The notes under the pieces are model-generated. The model had not been told where the DNA came from. It ran no database searches and saw only the letters and a list, made by a program, of their open reading frames with translations. Of a stretch of DNA of 5,797 nt, positions 1 through 4,682 are shown in pieces. The stretch is from Roseovarius sp. Lineage in GTDB: Bacteria > Pseudomonadota > Alphaproteobacteria > Rhodobacterales > Rhodobacteraceae. Both the position numbers and the translations under genes were made by a program. Position 1 is the first letter of the stretch. Every line of letters begins with the position of its first letter. The stretch is from NCBI GenBank assembly GCA_023260815.1, contig JALQUE010000346.1, positions 1 to 5,797 on the forward strand, given 5' to 3'.

Positions 1-965
1 TCATGGGCGAGATGACCGCCGGTGCGATCATCGCCGCGTCGGTGGCCTCGGCCCGCGCCCTGGCGCCGATCGACTCCACAATTGCCAATTGGAAAAACCT
101 GATTTCCGCCCGCAATGCGATGGCCACCATCCGTCAGACGATGGCCGCCCTGCCCGAGCAGCCACGCCCCCTGCAGATGCCCGATCCCAAGGGGGCCTTC
201 ACGGCCGAAGGCATCACCGTGGTGGCGCCCGGCTCTGGCCGTGTGCTTTTGTCGGATGTCACCATTCAGCTCGAGGCCGGGCAGGCGCTTGGCTTGATCG
301 GTCCCAGTGGTGGCGGAAAATCCTCGTTGATGCGGGCGATGGCTGGGGTCTGGCCCGTGCTGCGCGGCCATGTCCGCCTGGATGGCGCCGATCTGGGCCA
401 GTGGGGCGAAGACACGATTTCGCGCAGCTTCGGCTATCTGCCGCAGGACTACACCCTGTTCGACACCACGATTGCCCGCAACATTTCGCGCCTTGCCGAT
501 CCTGATCCCGAAAAGGTCATCGCGGCGGCGCGTGCGGCGGGCGTTCATGAAATGATCCTCGCCATGCCCGACGGCTACGAAACGGAACTGGGCGCCAGCG
601 CCACCAGCCTGTCGGGCGGTCAGCGTCAGCGCATCGCTCTGGCACGGGCGCTCTATGGGGATCCGTTCGTTGTCCTGCTGGATGAGCCGAATTCGAACCT
701 TGACGCAGAAGGCGAACGCGCCGTGAGCCATGCCATCCAGAGCATCCGGGATCGTGGCGGCATCGTGATCGTCGTTGCCCATCGCCCAAGCGCGCTCGAG
801 CATGTCGATCTGGTCGGTGTCGTCCAGGATGGCGCCCTCAGCCGCTTTGGTCCCAAATCCGAGATCATGCGCGTCAAGGCCGCACCGGTGTCGCCCGCCA
901 AGCCCCTCCGCGAAGCAGGCGCCGCCACGCAGGCCGCCTCGGCACCAGAGGAAACAGGCACATGA
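1..965 (+). CDS. Type I secretion ABC transporter permease/ATPase, PrtD/AprD-like (5' end missing)
   Basis: This is the C-terminal 320 residues of an inner-membrane ABC exporter that powers one-step export of unfolded proteins from cytoplasm to outside, together with an HlyD-type adaptor and a TolC-type channel. The reading frame is open to the window edge. The ATG at position 3 (GEMTAGAII) is probably internal, because in this family that motif lies in the last transmembrane region. Counting from that Met, the nucleotide-binding domain shows Walker A GPSGGGKSS at 100-108, Q-loop Gln148 (GYLPQD), ABC signature LSGGQ at 203-207, Walker B ending VVLLDEP at 223-229 followed by NSNLD, and the switch His260 (VVAHRP). 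All key ATPase residues are intact. The DEPNSNLD form is typical of the PrtD/AprD branch (protease/lipase exporters) rather than HlyB, and no C39-peptidase domain can be judged because the N-terminus is absent. The last ~30 residues are an Ala/Pro-rich tail. The stop overlaps the next start as ATGA, so the two genes are probably translationally coupled. Confidence 0.96.
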   Translation, partial: MGEMTAGAIIAASVASARALAPIDSTIANWKNLISARNAMATIRQTMAALPEQPRPLQMPDPKGAFTAEGITVVAPGSGRVLLSDVTIQLEAGQALGLIGPSGGGKSSLMRAMAGVWPVLRGHVRLDGADLGQWGEDTISRSFGYLPQDYTLFDTTIARNISRLADPDPEKVIAAARAAGVHEMILAMPDGYETELGASATSLSGGQRQRIALARALYGDPFVVLLDEPNSNLDAEGERAVSHAIQSIRDRGGIVIVVAHRPSALEHVDLVGVVQDGALSRFGPKSEIMRVKAAPVSPAKPLREAGAATQAASAPEETGT

Positions 966-2857
966 TCGAGGTAAAATCAGCCAAGAAGGTCCAGACACCC
1001 GGCAAGGAGCGTCTGGCCGCGATGGACGGCTTGCGCCAGACGGTGACAGCCATCCCCAAGCGCAAGATCGGTATGGCGATGATGGCCCTGTTCGGTCTGG
1101 TCGCCTATATCAAGACGCTGCTCGGCGGCTCCGAGGTTGCGGCGCAATCCGCGCCCGACACGCCCCTGGGGGCCGATGACGCTGCCGCGCCCATCTGCGA
1201 GACGGACAACTCGTCTGCCGACAACAGCGGTCGCATGTCTTATGGCAACGCCGCCCTGTTTCAGGCCTCCGCGCGCGACGATGAACAGGGCGCGGCCCTG
1301 ACCTCGCCGCAGTCCACACCGTCTTCCGTTCTGTCGCCGGCAAGTTCGGGTCTCCAGCCCGAACGGTTCGATGCGTCCAGCTTTCAGCCCGCGCCCCTGA
1401 ACTTCCAGCCGTCGGCATTCGCCGCAGCCACGGGGCCAGACCTCGGGCAGGGCGATCCGGTGGGCGCCGTCACCCCTCTGCCCGGCGGCGGTACAGGCGG
1501 TGGGGGTGCTGGTGATGGCGGTACAGGGGGTGGTGGCGATGCTGGCGGTGGTGGCGATGTTGGTGGTGACGACGACATGACGCCCGGTCCGCTTGATCCC
1601 GATCCCGAAGGTGAGGTCGACAACGAAGAGACCCCTCAAGACCCGCCCCCGCCCGGCCCTCCGCCTGCTGAAGACGGTGAAAAGGATGATGACGGCGGCG
1701 AACAGGATGATGACGGCGACGACCAGAATAATGAAGGCGGCATGGACGACGACAAGGACAAGGCACCTTGCGCTGACGATGCACCTTGCGAAGACGATGC
1801 GCCACGTGACGACACCGCGCCATGCGATGACGCCGAACCATGCGACAAAGCCGAACCATGCGACGACGCCTCCTCCCACTGTGATGCAGACCCGGACTGC
1901 GACACAGAGCACGGCTGCGATCCATTTGCCGGCACGGACGCGGATTGCTTTGACGATCCGCTCCAGGCGGCCCGTGACATCACGTTCGGCCTTCCCACCG
2001 CGGATGATCTGTCCGGCACTGATGCCGATGATCTCATTGACGCCGGGGACGGTGCAGATACCGTTCTGGGCGGCGCAGGCGATGACCTGTTGATCGGTGC
2101 CGCGGGCGACGACATCCTGACCGGCGGCACCGGCAACGACCGTCTGTCAGGCGGGCAGGGCGCCGATACGCTCGATGGTGGCGCTGGCGATGACATCCTG
2201 TCAGGCGATACCGGCGATGACGTTCTGTGGGACGGCGCCGGCGCGGATCTGCTGTTTGGCGGTGACGGGAACGATACCATCCACCTGGCGGCCGATGACG
2301 CATCCGATGTGATCGATGGCGGCGCCGGGATTGATACGCTCAACCTGTCCGATGGTGGCCAATCGGCTCATATCGATATCGCCGCAGGCACGATCACGCG
2401 CTCGGATCTCCCGCAGGACAGCTTCACAGGTATTGAAATCTTTACCGCGGGCACCGGCGAAGAGCTGTTCGATCTGTCCGGCTTTTTCAGCCCGGGGGCC
2501 TCGGCCATGCCGGAAACCGTGTTCCAGATCCGTGACTTCGGCCATGACGATACACTGGTGCTGACCGACGATGTCCATATTGCGCTGTCCGATCTGCACG
2601 CGGTGACCGACACGCGCAAAATCCATGACGACACCTCCGAGTTCGAGGCCCGGATCTCGGTCTTCGATCCCGAAACCGTGGCCTTGTCCCATGGCCGCGC
2701 AGGGTTCCGTCAGGACGATGAAGATGCCCTGATGATCCGCCGGATCGAACTGAGCCACGAAACGGAAACCGGCCACATCGCATTCGAACTCTGGATCACC
2801 GGCCCGGACCACGATCCGCTCCGTAATCCCGATCCATCCCAAGACTTCACATCCTGA
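962..2857 (+). CDS. RTX calcium-binding mosaic protein with N-terminal membrane segment and Cys-hexapeptide repeats
   Basis: This 631-residue protein has no function I can name. Order of parts: residues 1-35 are hydrophilic and basic (ending PKRK). Residues 36-55 form one hydrophobic segment, either a signal anchor or the core of a signal peptide with a long n-region (possible cleavage after VAA at 59-61). Residues 63-174 are a Ser/Ala/Pro/Gln-rich linker. Residues 175-202 are Gly-rich repeats, and 203-267 are very acidic with a Pro run. Residues 268-329 are a Cys/Asp-rich repeat. Residues 352-441 are ten contiguous RTX nonapeptides (GGxGxDxLx) plus another at 453-461, which should form a calcium-bound beta-roll. 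Residues 462-631 are an Asp-rich, apparently globular C-terminus that I do not recognise. The ATG overlaps the upstream stop and has GAGGA 9 nt upstream (948-952). It lies between the two T1SS transporter genes, a place where PrtD and PrtE are usually adjacent. It could be a T1SS substrate ending in an uncleaved C-terminal signal (last residues QDFTS), or a membrane-tethered accessory protein. The N-terminal hydrophobic segment favours the second. Confidence 0.9.
   Translation: MIEVKSAKKVQTPGKERLAAMDGLRQTVTAIPKRKIGMAMMALFGLVAYIKTLLGGSEVAAQSAPDTPLGADDAAAPICETDNSSADNSGRMSYGNAALFQASARDDEQGAALTSPQSTPSSVLSPASSGLQPERFDASSFQPAPLNFQPSAFAAATGPDLGQGDPVGAVTPLPGGGTGGGGAGDGGTGGGGDAGGGGDVGGDDDMTPGPLDPDPEGEVDNEETPQDPPPPGPPPAEDGEKDDDGGEQDDDGDDQNNEGGMDDDKDKAPCADDAPCEDDAPRDDTAPCDDAEPCDKAEPCDDASSHCDADPDCDTEHGCDPFAGTDADCFDDPLQAARDITFGLPTADDLSGTDADDLIDAGDGADTVLGGAGDDLLIGAAGDDILTGGTGNDRLSGGQGADTLDGGAGDDILSGDTGDDVLWDGAGADLLFGGDGNDTIHLAADDASDVIDGGAGIDTLNLSDGGQSAHIDIAAGTITRSDLPQDSFTGIEIFTAGTGEELFDLSGFFSPGASAMPETVFQIRDFGHDDTLVLTDDVHIALSDLHAVTDTRKIHDDTSEFEARISVFDPETVALSHGRAGFRQDDEDALMIRRIELSHETETGHIAFELWITGPDHDPLRNPDPSQDFTS
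1067..1126 (+). other. Encoded hydrophobic membrane segment / signal anchor of the RTX mosaic protein
   Basis: These codons give residues 36-55, a run of Ile, Met, Ala, Leu, Phe, Val and Gly with one Lys at 51. It is preceded by Lys33-Arg34-Lys35. By the positive-inside rule the N-terminus would stay in the cytoplasm and the repeats would face the periplasm. VAA followed by Gln62 shortly afterwards could serve as a signal peptidase I site, so anchored and cleaved forms are both possible. Confidence 0.65.
1484..1567 (+). repeat. Gly-rich decapeptide repeat linker
   Basis: Residues 175-202 are almost pure glycine with Thr, Ala, Asp and Val. The decapeptides GGTGGGGAGD and GGTGGGGDAG follow each other and a shorter GGGDVGG ends the run. 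At DNA level GGCGGTACAGG-like units start at 1487 and 1517, 30 bp apart. It is likely a flexible spacer; its length could vary between strains by slippage. Confidence 0.75.
1763..1870 (+). repeat. Six tandem 18-bp repeats encoding (A/E)PC-D-D hexapeptides
   Basis: Residues 268-303 read as six hexapeptides: APCADD, APCEDD, APRDDT, APCDDA, EPCDKA, EPCDDA. Cys falls at 270, 276, 288, 294 and 300, and Arg282 replaces the Cys at the third repeat. Less regular Cys follow at 307, 313, 319 and 329. The 15-mer GCCGAACCATGCGAC occurs exactly at 1832-1846 and 1850-1864, 18 bp apart, which points to recent duplication of the unit. Clustered Cys next to Asp could bind metal or form disulfides in the periplasm; this is inference. 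Confidence 0.85.
2015..2344 (+). repeat. RTX nonapeptide calcium-binding repeat array
   Basis: Ten consecutive nonapeptides begin at residue 352, for example GGAGDDLLI, GGTGNDRLS, GGQGADTLD and GGDGNDTIH. One more, GGAGIDTLN, follows after an 11-residue break. They match the hemolysin-type calcium-binding consensus, in which the GGxGxD turns bind Ca2+ between strands of a parallel beta-roll. Some units deviate: GAAGDDILT and AGDGADTVL lose one Gly, and GDTGDDVLW and DGAGADLLF have Asp in place of Gly. Such repeats normally stay unfolded in the calcium-poor cytoplasm and fold outside. Confidence 0.93.
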
Positions 2858-2859
2858 AC

Positions 2860-2864
2860 AGGAG
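2860..2864 (+). promoter_or_regulatory. Ribosome binding site of the HlyD-family gene
   Basis: AGGAG lies 7 nt before the ATG at 2872, inside the 14-nt gap after the RTX gene stop. It supports that start and indicates independent initiation within a shared transcript. Confidence 0.8.
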
Positions 2865-2871
2865 CCACGCC

Positions 2872-4200
2872 ATGTTACGCAACAGCAAAACCCCCAACGC
2901 TTCGCAAGATGCCGTCTACGCCATTCGCGGGCGGGTGATCGCCGGTCTGGTGATGGCATCCCTTCTGGTCGCCGCGATCTTTGGCTGGGCGGCGAATGCC
3001 AACCTTGCCAGCGCGGTCGTCGTCAGCGGCGAAGTGTCGGTCAACCGCGATCTCCGCGTGGTCCAGCACCGCGACGGCGGCATCGTCAAGGAAATTCCCG
3101 CCAATGCCGGTGATTATGTCAGCGAGGGCGACATCCTGCTCCGGCTGGATGACACCTCCGCCCGGACCGAACGGGCGATCCTGCATGGCAAGATCGCCGA
3201 ACTGGCCATCCGCAAAAGCCGTCTCGAAGCGCAACGCGACCTTCTGCCGGAATTCGCGATTCCCGACGGCCTTGACGAGCTGATCGTGACGCCCGCCGCG
3301 GTGCAGGCCATCTTTGTGGGCGAGCGGCGCATTTTCCAGGGCAACATCTCGTCCTTTGTCAGCCGCAAGGAACAGATCGATCTCGGGATCGAACAGGTCC
3401 GCACCGAAATCGACGGGCTGGAAGCCCGGCTTGACGCCAAACAGGACGAAATCCTGCTGGTGCAGGCCGAAAGCGCCCGCGTCGAAGACCTCTCCGAGCG
3501 TCGCCTGACCGTGCGCAATGTCGCCTTCTCGATCGAACGCGAAAATGTCCGTCTGCGCGGTGAACGCGGCGAGATCCTCTCGGCACTGGGCCGCGCCCGC
3601 AGCCGCGTCAGCGAGCTTGAATTGGAAATCCTCTCGATGCAGGAAAAACTGCGCACCGACGCGCAGCGCGAACTGCGCGAGATTGAAACCCAACTGTCGG
3701 AACTCAACGAAAAGCGTTTCGTGATCGAAGACACCCTGTCGCGCACCGAAATCCGCGCGCCGATCTCGGGCTTGATCAACGATCTGAACGTCAATTCCGT
3801 GGGGGGCGTGATCAGCCCGGCTGAAATCCTCGCGACGATCGTGCCGCAGGAGGCCGAACTGGTCTTCAAGGCGCGTGTCCCGGCGGTGCAGATCGAACAG
3901 GTCGAAACCGGATATGCCGCCCGGATGCGCTTTGTCGCCTTCGACCAGAACGAAACCCCCGAGATCGAGGGCACCGTGTCCTACGTGGCCGCCGCCGCGA
4001 CAAGCGATCCCAAGATGCCCGGCGATTTCTACTCGATCAAGGTCGATGTGACCCCCGATCAGCTGGCCCGCCTCGGCGGCAAGGAGCTGCGCCCCGGCAT
4101 GCCGGTCGAAGTCTACGTCACCACCGCCGAACGCACGGCCCTGTCCTATCTCGTCAAGCCCTTCAGCGATCAGTTCGCGCGGGCCTTCAAGGAAAGGTAA
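2872..4200 (+). CDS. HlyD-family type I secretion periplasmic adaptor (membrane fusion protein, PrtE/AprE-like)
   Basis: This 442-residue protein should bridge the ABC transporter and a TolC-type outer-membrane channel. The length is normal for PrtE/AprE-type adaptors. Residues 1-21 are cytoplasmic and residues 22-41 form the single transmembrane helix. The first half of the lipoyl-like domain is at about 60-95 (VVQHRDGGIVKEIPANAGDY, then EGDILLRLDD). Residues ~95-290 are rich in Glu, Arg, Leu and Gln in heptad-like order and should form the long periplasmic coiled-coil hairpin. The second lipoyl half starts at IRAP (294-297) and runs to about 327 (ILATIVP). The beta-barrel and membrane-proximal region include LRPGMPVEVYV at 406-416. 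I see no truncation or frameshift. It sits 14 nt after the RTX gene and 4 nt before the next gene, firmly within the operon. The outer-membrane partner is not in the window and may be encoded elsewhere, as is common for TolC. Confidence 0.96.
   Translation: MLRNSKTPNASQDAVYAIRGRVIAGLVMASLLVAAIFGWAANANLASAVVVSGEVSVNRDLRVVQHRDGGIVKEIPANAGDYVSEGDILLRLDDTSARTERAILHGKIAELAIRKSRLEAQRDLLPEFAIPDGLDELIVTPAAVQAIFVGERRIFQGNISSFVSRKEQIDLGIEQVRTEIDGLEARLDAKQDEILLVQAESARVEDLSERRLTVRNVAFSIERENVRLRGERGEILSALGRARSRVSELELEILSMQEKLRTDAQRELREIETQLSELNEKRFVIEDTLSRTEIRAPISGLINDLNVNSVGGVISPAEILATIVPQEAELVFKARVPAVQIEQVETGYAARMRFVAFDQNETPEIEGTVSYVAAAATSDPKMPGDFYSIKVDVTPDQLARLGGKELRPGMPVEVYVTTAERTALSYLVKPFSDQFARAFKER
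4191..4197 (+). promoter_or_regulatory. Ribosome binding site of the small exported nuclease-like gene
   Basis: GGAAAGG is the last coding part of the HlyD gene and lies 7 nt before the ATG at 4205. This placement supports that start and suggests coupled translation. Confidence 0.75.
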
Positions 4201-4204
4201 TCCC

Positions 4205-4618
4205 ATGCTGCGCATCTGTCTTTCCGCCTGTGCGATCCTTCTGGCGACCTCTGCCTACGGTCAACCCAAGGACATGACCTGGAAGGCGCTCGAGGGCGAT
4301 ACCCTGAACCTCAATGGCAGGATCATGAATGTTCACGGCGTCGCCTGTCCGCCATCGTCACAGGCCGCCGGCCTCAGCGCAAAGCGGCTCGCCAATACGT
4401 TCCTGCGGGGCGGTGTGGTGGTCTGCGTGACGTCGCTTGAACGCAACGGCCGTGAAAACGTGGACTGCGCCAAGCGTGGCAATAACGGGCTGTCGCTCAG
4501 TCAGATGCTTGTGTTCACGGCGCTGTGTACCCCGCGCCGCGATCAGGAATGCATGACACCGCATTTCGACGCCATGCCCACGTACGCGCCGCCACCGCCA
4601 CGGGCCAAAGACGCCTGA
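4205..4618 (+). CDS. Exported SNase-like (thermonuclease-fold) protein, probably catalytically inactive
   Basis: This is a 137-residue protein. Residues 1-19 look like a Sec signal peptide with Arg3, a hydrophobic core and probable cleavage after AYG (before Gln20), which places it in the periplasm or outside. The mature part resembles the thermonuclease family in order: EGDTLNLNGR at 30-39 (family DGDTL..GR), NVHGVACPP at 42-50 (family RLHGIDAPE), an A-x-x-L helix at ~59-67, VVVC at 71-74, ERNGRENVDC at 79-88 (family RYGR..A.C), and a helix where LV..G is expected (~96-107). By this hand alignment the staphylococcal nuclease Arg35, Asp40 and Glu43 positions become Asn42, Ala47 and Pro50, while Asp21 (Asp32) and Arg87 (Arg83) remain. 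Loss of the general base and a Ca2+ ligand suggests no nuclease activity; a binding or structural role is possible. Five Cys (48, 74, 88, 108, 116) in the mature part could form disulfides. The tail is Pro-rich. The fold call rests on motif order only. Confidence 0.72.
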   Translation: MLRICLSACAILLATSAYGQPKDMTWKALEGDTLNLNGRIMNVHGVACPPSSQAAGLSAKRLANTFLRGGVVVCVTSLERNGRENVDCAKRGNNGLSLSQMLVFTALCTPRRDQECMTPHFDAMPTYAPPPPRAKDA

Positions 4619-4632
4619 TGCATCAAGCATCA
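4616..4632 (+). other. Small palindrome/hairpin at the stop of the nuclease-like gene
   Basis: TGATGCATCA (4616-4625) is a perfect 10-bp palindrome that includes the TGA stop. Alternatively TGATGC can pair with GCATCA at 4627-4632 around a 5-nt loop. No T-run follows, so it is not a convincing rho-independent terminator. It might be a weak mRNA structure, a protein-binding site or chance. Confidence 0.25.
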
Positions 4633-4682
4633 CCACCTTATCGGCCAGGGACAAACCATAAAAAACGAAGGGACAGCAGATC
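4619..4682 (+). other. 64-bp intergenic gap before the haloperoxidase gene
   Basis: This is the longest gap between genes in the window. It contains a locally A-rich patch (ATAAAAAAC, 4658-4666) and the ribosome binding site of the next gene. I see no clear -35/-10 pair and no terminator, so read-through from the upstream genes is likely, though a weak internal promoter cannot be excluded. Confidence 0.5.
4668..4673 (+). promoter_or_regulatory. Ribosome binding site that sets the haloperoxidase start
   Basis: AAGGGA lies 9 nt before the ATG at 4683. An in-frame TAA at 4659-4661 with no other start codon after it rules out a longer N-terminus. Confidence 0.75.

Noticed and set aside
3..5. ATG at position 3 as the true start of the ABC transporter
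   Set aside because: The following residues match the end of the family's transmembrane domain, so the transporter must begin upstream of the window.
977..1912. 311-codon minus-strand frame opposite the RTX mosaic gene
   Set aside because: The Val/Ala/Ile-rich translation is the complement of the Gly/Asp/Cys repeats; there is no motif or supporting ribosome binding site.
2201..2959. 252-codon minus-strand frame
   Set aside because: Shadow of the RTX gene C-terminus and the HlyD start, with no recognisable features.
2875..4215. 446-codon open frame on the minus strand opposite the HlyD-family gene
   Set aside because: Its codons mirror the GC-biased HlyD gene, its protein shows no family motifs, and the + strand gene is unmistakable; long antisense frames are common in GC-rich DNA.
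4220..4231. Lipobox-like LSAC (residues 6-9) in the nuclease-like protein
   Set aside because: Only five residues precede it, too few for a normal n- and h-region; cleavage after AYG at residue 19 fits a standard signal peptide better.
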